DNA of 64,000 bases from Thermoclostridium sp036562185 (GCA_036562185.1 DATCKN010000040.1:6603-70602); one strand, 5' to 3'; shown: positions 37,268 through 47,341, counted from the stretch's first letter. Program-made: numbers and translations. The notes: generated by a model not told the origin, from the sequence alone.

Positions 37268-38680
37268 TCAGTTATTTTCCAAAAAGATGCGGTTTAACTC
37301 ATCATAGTACTTATTAATAGCTTCCCTGGCAGTCATATCTCCGGTCCAGACATAGGACATTGCAGTATCGAGAGCTGCATTAAATACGTCTGTGCCACTT
37401 ACATAATACCATGCTGTTGAGACTGCATTGTTAAATGCATAATCTACAACTGCGCTTTTGTACATACCAGCTTCCGGATAATTCTTGTTGTTAATCCATT
37501 TGTCTGTCAGTTCACTATTAGTATACCATGATTCAAGTATAGGCATCCAGGTACCATTTTCTATAAGATCCCATGAATTTTCTTCCTGGTAATACCATTT
37601 AAGCCATGTCATAGCTTCTTCAGGATGTTTAGTTGTTGCAAATACAACATTAGGCCCCCCGGTACAGATCGTAACTTTTTCCTTGAAATAAGGCAGAACA
37701 CCTACCCCATATTCGAAATTTGCATCGGGCCCGAGATATGTACCAACATTCCAGGCACCGTCTGTTGCCATTACAATTTTCTCGGTTCCAAGGGAAGTTG
37801 ACAATGCGGTGGCAGCAGTACTGACAGGTGGCGCACAGTGATATTTCAAAGACAGGTCGGCAATTGCCTGAAGTGCTTCTACAGCTTCGGGCTGGTTAAT
37901 AATACATTCTGTACCGTCCTTATTGAAGAAACCACCGCCGTTTGAAAGGCACCATACTTCAAGCTGCCATGGCAGAATGTTTACGCAGCAGCCATAAATA
38001 TCTACGTTATTCGGATCAAAATTCGGATCCAGAGCATTTCTACCGTTAACGTCAATTGTAAGTGTTTGAGCAACTCTTACAAACTCATCCCAGGACCATG
38101 CATCTTCAGCCTTTGCAGGCGGTGTGAACTGATTTATGTCAAGTCCCTGTTTTTCGCACACTTCCTTAAGCAGGTCAATATTATACCAAATATTCAGAAC
38201 CTCATTAGCCGCCGAATAAGCTACAGGAGTACCGTTATTTTTAAATGTTATACAATCCAGAGGTTTTGCTTCATTTTCTTCATACATTTCACTGATATCA
38301 TAAAGTAACCCGTTTTTAGCAAAAGTAAGAACCCCTGCTTCACTCATTATTGCCGTATCGGGCAGCTCGCCTGCTGTGGCCATGGTATTGAGTTTTGCAA
38401 TATAGTTATCATAGTCAATCTTTAAAACTTCCACATAGATTTTATCCTGTTGCGCATTAAATTTGTCAGCCACTGCCTGACAGGCAGCTGTTTCTGTCTC
38501 GTTCCCCCATTGTGCATATGTGATGCGTATCCGTTCGTCTGCAGAAGTTCCACCACTGCTCTCAGTACCTGTCGTTCCTGTAGAAGGAACATCTTTGTTT
38601 GTACCGTCACATGCAGAAAGTGTTATAAGGCTTAACATCACTATAGCAGCCAGTAGAATTGCGATTTTTCTCTTAATCAT
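37268..38680 (-). CDS. Sugar-binding lipoprotein, family 1, of the arabinoside operon
   Basis: This 470-residue protein has a signal peptide ending ITLSAC and a Gly/Ser/Thr linker. The binding domain starts IRITYAQWGNE. AAAAGGGGAG precedes ATG 38680. It is the second gene of an operon led by a GH127 beta-L-arabinofuranosidase, so its likely cargo is short arabinose-containing oligosaccharides released from plant cell-wall glycoproteins or arabinan. That assignment rests on gene context. Confidence 0.92.
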   Translation of the reverse strand: MIKRKIAILLAAIVMLSLITLSACDGTNKDVPSTGTTGTESSGGTSADERIRITYAQWGNETETAACQAVADKFNAQQDKIYVEVLKIDYDNYIAKLNTMATAGELPDTAIMSEAGVLTFAKNGLLYDISEMYEENEAKPLDCITFKNNGTPVAYSAANEVLNIWYNIDLLKEVCEKQGLDINQFTPPAKAEDAWSWDEFVRVAQTLTIDVNGRNALDPNFDPNNVDIYGCCVNILPWQLEVWCLSNGGGFFNKDGTECIINQPEAVEALQAIADLSLKYHCAPPVSTAATALSTSLGTEKIVMATDGAWNVGTYLGPDANFEYGVGVLPYFKEKVTICTGGPNVVFATTKHPEEAMTWLKWYYQEENSWDLIENGTWMPILESWYTNSELTDKWINNKNYPEAGMYKSAVVDYAFNNAVSTAWYYVSGTDVFNAALDTAMSYVWTGDMTAREAINKYYDELNRIFLENN

Positions 38681-38754
38681 CTTATCTCCCCTTTTCTACT
38701 TTTATATTTCAACACGTCATTGTGTTGATGTACCAATTAATGTTTTGATATGTA

Positions 38755-40704
38755 CTATAAACGGGCTTTTTGCCAGACGATCATTTCTCCTTCCCCCCTG
38801 TTGCCCCAAAGACAATATGGAATGGCCTTAAGTCTTACCTGTTTCTCCCTGAATACTGGTTTGCCATACAGCTCGCCGTCTTCAATACCTTCATTCAGAA
38901 GGCGTGTTCCGTAATACTCTATTACGGGGAATTTACCGAAAAGCTCATCTTCTGTTATATTTTCCTCTAGGGTGCTATTAACCGAAGCATAAATTGCGGC
39001 AAGGTTATCACCGTTATCTTTTTCTTCAAGACAGTAAACACAGGGACCCTTCATCAGGGCTATTTTTCCAACATTGGCACTGACCCTTTCATTTGCCGAT
39101 ACCCAACGGGGTTTAACGTCAAAATCTATCTCAATGGTATGGAATCCGTCCCATGGACCTGAAAAGCAGGCATATCCGTTGTCCTCATCTATTTCCACCC
39201 GATGGCCATCTCTGGTGGCTTTTATTTGACCCGAATAGCCAGGTATACGAACGTTTATTGTGATTTTTTCAGGTGAAGAACAATTTACTTTTAAAATGAT
39301 TTTTCCTTCCTGCATCAATGCAGATTCCAGTGACAGTGACATTTCAGTTTTATCAAACTTGACTTTGGCGGTTGAAGAGATAAAAAGATTGATATAAAGC
39401 CGGTCTTTATCTTTAGCATATATGTATTGCCCAAGAGATGACAGCGTTCTGGAAACATTCGGGGGGCAGCAGGCAACACCGAACCATCTTTGGCGTACAG
39501 GTTTTACATGTTTCATATAAGTATGGTCGGTACAGAAACGAGGTACAACTTCAAGGGGGTTAACATAAAAATACCTGTCACCGGTTATGCTGATTGATGA
39601 AAGAACAGTGTTATACAATGCTTTTTCAACCGTATTGTAATATTCTGCATTTCGGGTAGCAGCATTCATTCTCTGGCCAAACATCATAAGCCCTATAGAG
39701 GCACATGTCTCACTGTAATTTGTGTTGCTGGGAAGATCGTAATCTGTTGTAAATCTTTCAAGAAAGCCACTTGAACCAACAGATCCTGTTATATACATTC
39801 TGAATTTTGTTATATTATTCCACAATGCCTGACATGCTTCCAACATCTCTTCATCTTCATACTCAATAGCTAAATCCACCATTGCGCTGTACATATACAT
39901 TGCCCTGACAGCGTGACCTTCAGCAGTTCTTTGTTCAACAGGCCGAATATGTGATTGTGAATATTTTAGATCGTAATCTGCCAGTTCGGGGAAAAACTCA
40001 TATCCACCACGCTTTTTTATTTCGTTAATGAAATAATTGGGATGATTTCCTCTCTCCTCAATGAAGTACCGTGCGGTATCCAAATAACGCCTTTCACCTG
40101 TAACCCGGTATAACTTTATTAATGCAATTTCAATCTCCTGATGACCCGGATACCCATTTATCCGGTTTTCACCTTTTCCGAAAACTTCACAAATTAGATC
40201 GGCATTTTTTCGGGCAATTTCAAGCAGGTTTGTTTTACCTGTAGCATAGTAATATGCAACAGCTGCTTCAATCAAGTGACCCGAGCAATAAAGTTCATGC
40301 CCCTCTACAAGATTTGTCCAGCGTTTTTCGGGTTCTGACACGGTATAGTATGTATTAATGTATCCATCTTCCTGCTGCGCTCGCCCGATAAGACTTATAA
40401 CTTCATCTATGGTTTGTTCAAACCTGTTGTCACTACCATTCCAAATGCAATAAGCAGCAGCTTCTATCCATTTGTAAAGATCACTGTCCTGAAATACAAC
40501 CCCTTTTCTTTCCCCTTTTATTTCACCGGCCGCTATACGGAAATTTTCAATGCAGTGAGTAGGAATGGCGTCCTTAACACGATCATTTAGTATATCCCAC
40601 TGATATGGGATCATTTTCTCGGCTACTAGTTTCAAATAGCTGCCGAAAATCGGGTCTGTAATTTTTATGTCCTGTAAATCAAGGGTATTTAATCGTTTAC
40701 TCAT
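38755..40704 (-). CDS. GH127 beta-L-arabinofuranosidase (HypBA1-like)
   Basis: This 649-residue cytoplasmic glycosidase removes beta-linked L-arabinofuranose from short oligosaccharides. Its active-site residues can be placed against Bifidobacterium HypBA1: Glu316 in SGFLERF matches acid/base Glu322. Glu332 and Cys334 in SETCAS match the zinc ligands Glu338 and Cys340. Cys412 and Cys413 in ACCPPN match the nucleophile Cys417 and ligand Cys418. An (alpha/alpha)6 barrel is followed by beta-sandwich domains from about residue 430. No signal peptide. AAGGAG precedes the ATG. It heads the operon with the importer at 35355-38680 and is divergent from the LacI gene that probably represses it. Confidence 0.93.
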   Translation of the reverse strand: MSKRLNTLDLQDIKITDPIFGSYLKLVAEKMIPYQWDILNDRVKDAIPTHCIENFRIAAGEIKGERKGVVFQDSDLYKWIEAAAYCIWNGSDNRFEQTIDEVISLIGRAQQEDGYINTYYTVSEPEKRWTNLVEGHELYCSGHLIEAAVAYYYATGKTNLLEIARKNADLICEVFGKGENRINGYPGHQEIEIALIKLYRVTGERRYLDTARYFIEERGNHPNYFINEIKKRGGYEFFPELADYDLKYSQSHIRPVEQRTAEGHAVRAMYMYSAMVDLAIEYEDEEMLEACQALWNNITKFRMYITGSVGSSGFLERFTTDYDLPSNTNYSETCASIGLMMFGQRMNAATRNAEYYNTVEKALYNTVLSSISITGDRYFYVNPLEVVPRFCTDHTYMKHVKPVRQRWFGVACCPPNVSRTLSSLGQYIYAKDKDRLYINLFISSTAKVKFDKTEMSLSLESALMQEGKIILKVNCSSPEKITINVRIPGYSGQIKATRDGHRVEIDEDNGYACFSGPWDGFHTIEIDFDVKPRWVSANERVSANVGKIALMKGPCVYCLEEKDNGDNLAAIYASVNSTLEENITEDELFGKFPVIEYYGTRLLNEGIEDGELYGKPVFREKQVRLKAIPYCLWGNRGEGEMIVWQKARL

Positions 40705-40857
40705 ACAAAAGCTCCTTATTATCGCATTTTTGTGGTAATCGTTTTATTAATTAACTCCTGATTATTTGTCAGGCTTGTTGTTCCAATGTTGCAGAATGTT
40801 CGGCTTTTTATCCATTTAAACCTCAAATTGATACAACAATTTTTTCAGTGTTTTAAT

Positions 40858-40867
40858 TAAACGTTTA
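40858..40867. promoter_or_regulatory. Candidate LacI operator at the GH127 promoter
   Basis: TAAACGTTTA, a perfect 10-bp palindrome of the A/T-CG-A/T kind bound by LacI-family proteins, lies just downstream of the minus-strand promoter at 40882-40911. A near copy (TAACGTTTA) lies in the promoter of the divergent LacI gene. Confidence 0.6.
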
Positions 40868-40881
40868 CCCTGTGCGGATAT

Positions 40882-40911
40882 ATAATAACATATTATTTAC
40901 CAGTTTGTAAA
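40882..40911 (-). promoter_or_regulatory. Promoter of the GH127-importer operon
   Basis: On the minus strand TTTACA (40911-40906) and TATTAT (40887-40882) are separated by 18 bp. The palindrome at 40858-40867 would cover the start of transcription. Confidence 0.5.
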
Positions 40912-41030
40912 TAACATTTCTAAAAAAATATAATTTTTTATTTTACAGACAGATGGCGGGTTATACAGAACAAATGAAAAAAACCGACGTTCAGGCTTAC
41001 TTTTTTAGATTAATCTATTTAAGAATACTC

Positions 41031-41059
41031 TTGTATAACGTTTAACTATTATGTATAAT
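41031..41059 (+). promoter_or_regulatory. LacI gene promoter with embedded operator
   Basis: TTGTAT (41031-41036) and a perfect TATAAT (41054-41059) are 17 bp apart. The spacer begins AACGTTTAAC, close to the palindrome at the GH127 promoter, which suggests autoregulation. Confidence 0.7.
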
Positions 41060-41097
41060 TATTGTAGACATTAAATTATACAATAAGGAGAGGTTTT

Positions 41098-42141
41098 ATG
41101 GCCAGTATGAAAGATATTGCAGAGCGCGCAGGGGTTTCAATAGCTACAGTTTCAAAAGTGCTTAACAATCAGGGAGGTATCAGTCAGGAAACAGCCGAAC
41201 TGATTCACTCGATAGCAAAGGAACTGAACTATCATCCTAATTTTTATGCAAGAAATTTAAAAAAGGGCGCAAGCCGTGCGATAGGAGTTATTACCGAAGA
41301 TCTAACCGTTTTTAATTCTTCTCCAATCGTAGATGGAATAGGCGCATATTGCGATGACCACGGTTATCATTATTTCCTGGAAAACATGCGTCTGGACAGA
41401 CTTAAAATAGATCCCATCAGAGATGTAAAGAAATACAATGAAATTGTCAGGAAATCCATAAGTTTCATGAAGGCTTTGCAGGTTGACGGCCTTATCTACC
41501 TTGGATGCCACAGCCATAAGGTACTTTCTTTGCCGGAAATCGATGATACTCACTGCGTTTTTGCATATTGCAGCAGCTCTAACCCTAACATTCCGTCGGT
41601 ATCGTATGACGATAATGAAGCAAGTTTTGAAGTGGCAAATTATCTTATTAATGCCGGTCACAGATCGATTGGTGTTATTACAGGCCCGCTTGCCAGTATC
41701 CATACACAAAACCGTCTTATTGGATATCAGAAAGCATTGTTTAACAACGAAATCCCATACAATCCCAAATTGACGGTAAATGGCGACTGGGGAAGAGATT
41801 CAGGTTATGCCCTTGCGAAGCAACTAATCGATAACGGTGTAACGGCTATATTTGCCCAAAACGATTTAATGGCTATGGGTGTTATTGATTATTGCAGAAA
41901 AATAGGAATTGAAGTAGGTCGTGATCTTGCATTAATTGGATTTGACGACAGGGAAATCTGCACTGTCAGTCGTCCCACTCTTTCAAGTGTCAGCCTGCCA
42001 CTATTCGAAATCGGGCAAACATCGGCAGAGATTTTAATTAATAAAATAGAAAATAAACCATCCGAATTAACAGGGGAAATACTTCTTGAATGTAAGCTTA
42101 TAGAAAGAGAATCATCACGGTTTGTAAAAAATAATACATAA
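41098..42141 (+). CDS. LacI-family transcriptional regulator
   Basis: This 347-residue protein has a helix-turn-helix at residues 4-24 (MKDIAERAGVSIATVSKVL) and a hinge with NPNFYARNLKKG at about 47-58. A periplasmic-binding-protein-like sugar domain makes up the rest and ends with the usual PLFEIGQTSAEIL. AAGGAGAGG precedes the ATG. It is divergent from the GH127-importer operon and two related palindromes lie between them, so repression released by an arabinose-containing sugar is likely. The stop is 8 bp from that of the opposing AraC gene. Confidence 0.92.
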   Translation: MASMKDIAERAGVSIATVSKVLNNQGGISQETAELIHSIAKELNYHPNFYARNLKKGASRAIGVITEDLTVFNSSPIVDGIGAYCDDHGYHYFLENMRLDRLKIDPIRDVKKYNEIVRKSISFMKALQVDGLIYLGCHSHKVLSLPEIDDTHCVFAYCSSSNPNIPSVSYDDNEASFEVANYLINAGHRSIGVITGPLASIHTQNRLIGYQKALFNNEIPYNPKLTVNGDWGRDSGYALAKQLIDNGVTAIFAQNDLMAMGVIDYCRKIGIEVGRDLALIGFDDREICTVSRPTLSSVSLPLFEIGQTSAEILINKIENKPSELTGEILLECKLIERESSRFVKNNT

Positions 42142-42149
42142 TCAGGATA

Positions 42150-44378
42150 TTAATTTATATTTTTTACCAGTATTCTGTATTTTGCGGGTGTTATTCCCAT
42201 GTGCTGCTTAAACCGCCGTATAAAACTTGAAGCGTCATAATATCCTACAGAAGTACCGATATCCTGAATGGACATATCGGTTCCCGCAAGAAGTTCCTTT
42301 GCCTTTTCCATCCGCAAAAGCACTAGGTATTCAGACGGATACATACCCGTTTGTTCTTTATATTTCAAAGACAGTGTTGCAGCACTCATACCATGAATGC
42401 TGGCTATCGTTCCCATACTAAGCCCGGGATCTGTGTAGTTTTCACGTATGTAATCAATTACCCGCCCGATAACAGGGTTTTCATCAGGCATATTCTGCTC
42501 TTCCTTCTGAAGGATGTCATTGCACAACCGGCGGAGAATCTCGGTTAAATCCGATACCCTTCTGCATCGGGACAGCTCAAAGATGTCATAATATTTTATT
42601 GAATGCTCGGAAACCTCATCGTAGCTTAAATACTTGTTCAACAGCATGCTGATGATTTCATTGTAAATAATGCGGAACGCAAACAACGAGAATTTCTTCG
42701 TTTTAAGTATTTGAAACAGTTCGTCAATTCTGTCATGCAATGCATCTGCATCACCTGCGTATAGGGCTTTACGAAAACCATCCAGATAGTTTTCGGTGAA
42801 TGGTTCGATATCCTTCGCTGCCGAGCTGACATCCGAAAACCATAAAACATGCTCATTTCCCATAACAAAACGGTTATCATAGGCTGTACTGGCTTCCAAA
42901 TAGGCATTGGTAGCTTCTGAGAAATCAGCATGAATATTGCTTGCGGATATAACAGCTTCATTGTCGAATGAAAACAGCACAGACTTTGCATTGTTGACCC
43001 AGTCTTCCAGAGCTTCATGTTCATTTGCAAACAGGACAAACAAATACTGCTCGTAATCAAAAATTTCCATGCCATAACCTTTTACATCGCTCCCGTCGGC
43101 AAACAGTGAATTTAAAAGCTCAAGCGCTTTGTTTTCAGCCGGTAATGCAGACATTAGAGAAACGCAGTAAAAAGGCCGATCGATATCCATACCAAGATCG
43201 GACGCTATGTTAATGGCCTGTTCACGGCTGGAAAAACGGCATTTTACAAACTTCTTTACAAAGTCTGCCCGGCATGCATCCTTGCTTTCATTAAGCCTGG
43301 TGTTCAAAACCCTGTTCTGGCCTTTTAATGTTTCTATCCCTTTTTTAATTGCACTAAACCCATCCTCGGAAGTTAATACGTCACCTATACTTTTTTGTAT
43401 TTCCTTTATAGGCCTTATGTGACTGTTTGCAAAATAAACCGTCAGAAGTCCGCACGGCACGCTTAATAACAGCAGGAATAAAGAAAATGTAAGACGGGAA
43501 CGGGCTGTCTGCATCTGAACGGTTTCCTGCGGGATAAGTGAAACATAACACAAATCGAGCAGGCTGCCACGCTGTGCAAAAAGTATGTACTTCGTTCCAT
43601 CCTGTAAAGCAATATTACGAATAATCGGTTCTTCCATTCCTGTAACTTCGTTAAGAATGACATCATCCGGGATGTCTATTGTCCTCTTTGCCGATATAAC
43701 GTTCTGTCCCGAAAAAATATACATATTACGGTCCTGCAATATTTCATCTGTAAACATTCGCTGGTATGCATTGTCCTGTATGAGAAACACCGCATTACCG
43801 ACAATATATCTGCCATTCAGTCGCAGAGGTATAATAACCGTAACCATCTTCTTATTGGTATCACTGGTTAAAACACTGTGCACACTCATGCTTGGCAGTA
43901 TGCATATTTCATCGCTCTTTTTCCTGAGCAGTTCGCATAGCGATTCGGGCGAAATGCCGTCATAGTACATCAGTTTCTCGGTGTAAATATCCATGGATAT
44001 CGATGTACTGGATGAATAAAGATAATCATCTTCATGGAATACAACATAAAGTTGATCGAAGAAATTGTCGGCATTGTATGAAATCAGGTGTTCTTTAAGA
44101 TAATATGCTTTTAGTGCGTTTTCTTTCAGTTTGAACGGTGTTATATAGGGTGAAAGGCTTATCTGGTTTGCTATGTTAATAAGCGCGGACAGCTTCTCTT
44201 CGTGCTGGAGCCTGAGAGCACTCAGACGATTTGTGTTTTCTTCCACAATACTGGCATGAATAGCCGATGCATAGCTGTTGTTCACATAAATTCCCACACC
44301 AATAAAAAGCACAGCCATGACAGCAACATACGAAATAATATAGCGTAATATGATGGAGCGATAAAAAACCCTTCTCAT
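42150..44378 (-). CDS. Membrane-bound one-component AraC-family regulator (YesS/YtdP type)
   Basis: This protein of about 742 residues has a membrane helix at about 8-30, an extracytoplasmic sensor to about 285, a second helix near 293-315 and a C-terminal AraC domain (about 640-738, with ASSFIRRFKQHMG). ATG 44378 is better spaced from AAGGGAG than the GTG one codon earlier. It lies downstream of, and in the same direction as, the importer at 44684-48295, with a terminator between them. It probably controls that importer. The ligand is unknown. Confidence 0.88.
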   Translation of the reverse strand: MRRVFYRSIILRYIISYVAVMAVLFIGVGIYVNNSYASAIHASIVEENTNRLSALRLQHEEKLSALINIANQISLSPYITPFKLKENALKAYYLKEHLISYNADNFFDQLYVVFHEDDYLYSSSTSISMDIYTEKLMYYDGISPESLCELLRKKSDEICILPSMSVHSVLTSDTNKKMVTVIIPLRLNGRYIVGNAVFLIQDNAYQRMFTDEILQDRNMYIFSGQNVISAKRTIDIPDDVILNEVTGMEEPIIRNIALQDGTKYILFAQRGSLLDLCYVSLIPQETVQMQTARSRLTFSLFLLLLSVPCGLLTVYFANSHIRPIKEIQKSIGDVLTSEDGFSAIKKGIETLKGQNRVLNTRLNESKDACRADFVKKFVKCRFSSREQAINIASDLGMDIDRPFYCVSLMSALPAENKALELLNSLFADGSDVKGYGMEIFDYEQYLFVLFANEHEALEDWVNNAKSVLFSFDNEAVISASNIHADFSEATNAYLEASTAYDNRFVMGNEHVLWFSDVSSAAKDIEPFTENYLDGFRKALYAGDADALHDRIDELFQILKTKKFSLFAFRIIYNEIISMLLNKYLSYDEVSEHSIKYYDIFELSRCRRVSDLTEILRRLCNDILQKEEQNMPDENPVIGRVIDYIRENYTDPGLSMGTIASIHGMSAATLSLKYKEQTGMYPSEYLVLLRMEKAKELLAGTDMSIQDIGTSVGYYDASSFIRRFKQHMGITPAKYRILVKNIN

Positions 44379-44683
44379 CACACACTCCCTTGCTTATTAT
44401 TTCTTATTAATTACCGTTTATAAAGCATCCGAATAACCTATAAGCAATATTAAAAGCAGTCCGCCGGGGCAGTAGATTAAAACACCCGCTCTTTTGGTAG
44501 TAAACAACCGCCTCCTGTAAAAAAGGTACATTTTTTATTGCTATGACATATTTTTACATTAAAGCCAGGATAACAAAACCGCAGTACATGAAACAGTGCT
44601 GCGGTTTATATAAAGCAAAAGCTGCCTAAAAACAATTTCAAAATCCTGATTCTATATATCTATGTATACTTTACCATATTTCC
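44379..44683. other. Intergenic region with terminator
   Basis: This 305-bp spacer contains the terminator at 44575-44608. To its left, a stretch presumably holds the promoter of the membrane AraC gene. No confident promoter boxes or open frame are seen. Confidence 0.4.
44575..44608 (-). terminator. Terminator of the 44684-48295 importer operon
   Basis: AAACCGCAG and CTGCGGTTT form a stem of at least 9 bp. On the minus strand it is followed by TGTTATCC, so the U-tract is modest. It starts 76 bases after the lipoprotein stop. Confidence 0.65.
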
Positions 44684-46312
44684 TTATTGAGCGGCAAGAT
44701 AATTATCATAAGCTTTCTGGTAAAGCTCAACATACCGATCCGCTCCAACGGATTTTGCTGTGCTTAAAAATTGCTTCCAGCTTTCGTCAGTCACTCCGTT
44801 TGTAATGAAATTGGTAATGGATTCCTTCATAAATTTATCAATTTCATTATACAAACGCGAAACCTCAATTGCTTCTTCGTTGGACATCTTAGCAAGCCTG
44901 TAGAGGTAATAGAATGAATATTTCTCAAGGACTCCTGCCTCTTCATAATCTTTACTGGTCTGATATCTTTCCACGCGGTGAGGAGGCATTTCGTAAATCT
45001 TGAAATAATAATCCCCGGGTGCAAAGAATTGCCCGTGATAAACCGGAACATACTTATAAAGTGCATTGTTTTCAGGAACATACAAAATTTCGTATTTCCC
45101 TTCGTCATTTATTTTCATCGTGGGCTCTATCGGGCCGCCTTCCCTGATAGGACCATTGACAGATACCATCATTGTTTCTGTTTCCATTTGAGCATCCAGC
45201 CACATAAGCGTTTCAGGGATATGCTTATTGGCAACTGTCAGAGCAGCACCTAAAGTAGGAACCTCAAGAATTCGTGGAACTTTTACACCATATTCGCTTG
45301 CCGGGGGAATTATTGAGGTATACATAGCCGCAATATCCGGAGTGAGGGCAGTATTTATAAGTCTCAAATAAGTTGTATAGCCAACCCTTCCTGCATTCAT
45401 TTTTGTTCCCCAAACATTGGAATCCTGGGTAATTGATTCAGGATCAAGCAGGCCTTCTTTATAGCACATGTGCAGCCATTCACATGCATCACGAAAACCT
45501 GGCATATAACCTGGGAAAACTACTTTCTGATTGTCATCAATGCAGGCATATACAAATCTCTGCAACGGCACGCCAAAGTTTGCAAAGTGAGTGTAAACGC
45601 CCTGGGTCTGGTGAACAAGATCGGCAGCACTGAACGGGATTTCGTCTTTTTCACCGTTCCCGTTAGGATCATTGTCACGGAATGCGCGTAGTACATTGGT
45701 AAGTTCATCTATATTCTTTGGAATATCCAGTCCCAATTTATCAAGCCATGCCTTGTTAATGTAATGGTTACCATCGTGGTTGACGTTCTGGGCGGTCAGA
45801 TTGCCTATATAGTACATCTTTCCGTCTGATGCCGGAATTGATACATAGGCATCATTCAAATACAATCGGCTGTGATAATTCGGCATGTATTTTTCAATAT
45901 AGTTGTCCAATGGTACAAGGATTTTCTGGTTTACTCCGTACTCTTCAACATCTACTTCTCCGCGAATGATCAAATCCGGCCAGTCTCCCGAAGCAAACAT
46001 CAGGTTCAGCTTGGTATTCCAGTCACCGTCCTTGACAAGCTCCCATTCAATATGTATGTTTGTCTTTTTCTCAAGTTCCTGGAAAAACCACATATTATCG
46101 AAATCCACCTGTTGGTTTTCCAATACATACTGGAATGCACGCAGCGTAATTTTTTCATCACTGATTTTTCCGTCGCTGCCCGGTGCCGTAGCGGTTGTTG
46201 TGGGGGTTTCTGTTTTCTGTGTTACGTCACCGCCCTGGTTAACCGAAGGAGTACCGCATGCAACAGTAAGTACCATAAGCACAAGCAACAGCACTAGTAA
46301 TGATTTTTTCAT
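44684..46312 (-). CDS. Sugar-binding lipoprotein, LipO/YtcQ type
   Basis: This 542-residue protein has a signal peptide ending LTVAC and a Thr-rich linker. The long LipO-type binding domain has the acidic loop DPNGNGEKDE near residue 220, the best match in this window to the calcium loop of AlgQ proteins. GGAGATTAAGG precedes ATG 46312. It is last in a permease/permease/binding-protein operon and follows a hairpin at 46345-46362. The ligand is unknown. Confidence 0.92.
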   Translation of the reverse strand: MKKSLLVLLLVLMVLTVACGTPSVNQGGDVTQKTETPTTTATAPGSDGKISDEKITLRAFQYVLENQQVDFDNMWFFQELEKKTNIHIEWELVKDGDWNTKLNLMFASGDWPDLIIRGEVDVEEYGVNQKILVPLDNYIEKYMPNYHSRLYLNDAYVSIPASDGKMYYIGNLTAQNVNHDGNHYINKAWLDKLGLDIPKNIDELTNVLRAFRDNDPNGNGEKDEIPFSAADLVHQTQGVYTHFANFGVPLQRFVYACIDDNQKVVFPGYMPGFRDACEWLHMCYKEGLLDPESITQDSNVWGTKMNAGRVGYTTYLRLINTALTPDIAAMYTSIIPPASEYGVKVPRILEVPTLGAALTVANKHIPETLMWLDAQMETETMMVSVNGPIREGGPIEPTMKINDEGKYEILYVPENNALYKYVPVYHGQFFAPGDYYFKIYEMPPHRVERYQTSKDYEEAGVLEKYSFYYLYRLAKMSNEEAIEVSRLYNEIDKFMKESITNFITNGVTDESWKQFLSTAKSVGADRYVELYQKAYDNYLAAQ

Positions 46313-46344
46313 CCTTAATCTCCTCTCTTTTATTTTTTATATAC

Positions 46345-46362
46345 ACCGCCTCACCCGGCGGT
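46345..46362 (-). promoter_or_regulatory. Hairpin between permease and binding-protein genes
   Basis: ACCGCC and GGCGGT form a GC-rich 6-bp stem with a 6-base loop. It lies about 45 bases after the permease stop and 33 before the lipoprotein start. Confidence 0.6.
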
Positions 46363-46406
46363 TTATCAAACCTTTAAAACCCGCACGAAATCCCCAGGCT
46401 CGTTTA

Positions 46407-47327
46407 TTAACCTTTCAGCGAACCAAGCATAACACCTTTTACAAAATAATTCTGCATGAACATGTAAAGAACAACGGCAGGAGCTGTTGAAATGACTATA
46501 CTGCAGTACTTGGCAACCAACGCTTTCCGGATGGCCTCGGTCATTCCTTTAACATCGCCTTCATATGCCGAAAAAAATGCATCGGTGGATGTGCTGGTGG
46601 TGAGCATGGCAACTGCTTCACGCAGTATTGTCTGCAGCGGAAGCTTGGATCGATCTCTTATATAAACCAATGCTGTGAAATAGTCGTTCCACCTTGCAAC
46701 ACCATAGTATACGCTCAATACGGCAATTATCGTACCCGACAGCGGTAAAACTGCATGGATAAAATACTTGAAATGGCCGGCACCGTCAATAATTGCTGCT
46801 TCATATAATTCATCAGGAATATTCATTATTATATATGTTCTTGCCACCATCAGATTCCAGACCGAAACACAGTTAATAATAATCATAAGAAGAGCGGTAT
46901 CGTAAAGCCCAAGTCTCTTGTTCATCAGGAATTGCGGGATTAACCCTCCTGAAAAGAACATTGTAAAAACAAACAGAAAATTTATAAATTTTCTTCCGGC
47001 AAATTTCCTGCTTAACGCGTATGCCGCCATCATTGTCACAATAACGCTCAAAGCGGTACCCGTAAGAGTGTAATATATGGAGTTTAAATACGAATGTAAA
47101 AGTTCCTTATGGCCGAATACCGCTTCATATCCGATTAGTGAAAAATCCTTCGGCCATAGTAATACTTCTCCCGCTATAACCGCATCAGGGTCGGATACCG
47201 ATGCAATAATAATAAACCAAAGGGGATATATCACTACTATAAGCACAATAATCCAAAATATGGTATTAAAAACATCAAACACAGTATCTCCCACGGCTTT
47301 TTTCACTTTAACACCGATATATGCCAT
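46407..47327 (-). CDS. ABC sugar-importer permease, YtcP/LplC type
   Basis: This 306-residue protein has six membrane helices, the docking loop LYEAAIIDGAG followed by AVLPLSG, and the C-terminus NYFVKGVMLGSLKG. An insertion between helices 5 and 6 (TSTSTDAFFSAYEGDVKG) matches the loop usual in this branch. AGGAGG lies about ten bases before ATG 47327. It starts 14 bp after the LplB-type partner. Confidence 0.92.
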   Translation of the reverse strand: MAYIGVKVKKAVGDTVFDVFNTIFWIIVLIVVIYPLWFIIIASVSDPDAVIAGEVLLWPKDFSLIGYEAVFGHKELLHSYLNSIYYTLTGTALSVIVTMMAAYALSRKFAGRKFINFLFVFTMFFSGGLIPQFLMNKRLGLYDTALLMIIINCVSVWNLMVARTYIIMNIPDELYEAAIIDGAGHFKYFIHAVLPLSGTIIAVLSVYYGVARWNDYFTALVYIRDRSKLPLQTILREAVAMLTTSTSTDAFFSAYEGDVKGMTEAIRKALVAKYCSIVISTAPAVVLYMFMQNYFVKGVMLGSLKG

Positions 47328-47341
47328 TGTACATTTTCCTC

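Noticed and set aside
45903..46490. 195-codon plus-strand frame antisense to a lipoprotein and permease gene
   Set aside because: It crosses two well-supported minus-strand genes and the hairpin between them; composition is typical of a shadow frame.
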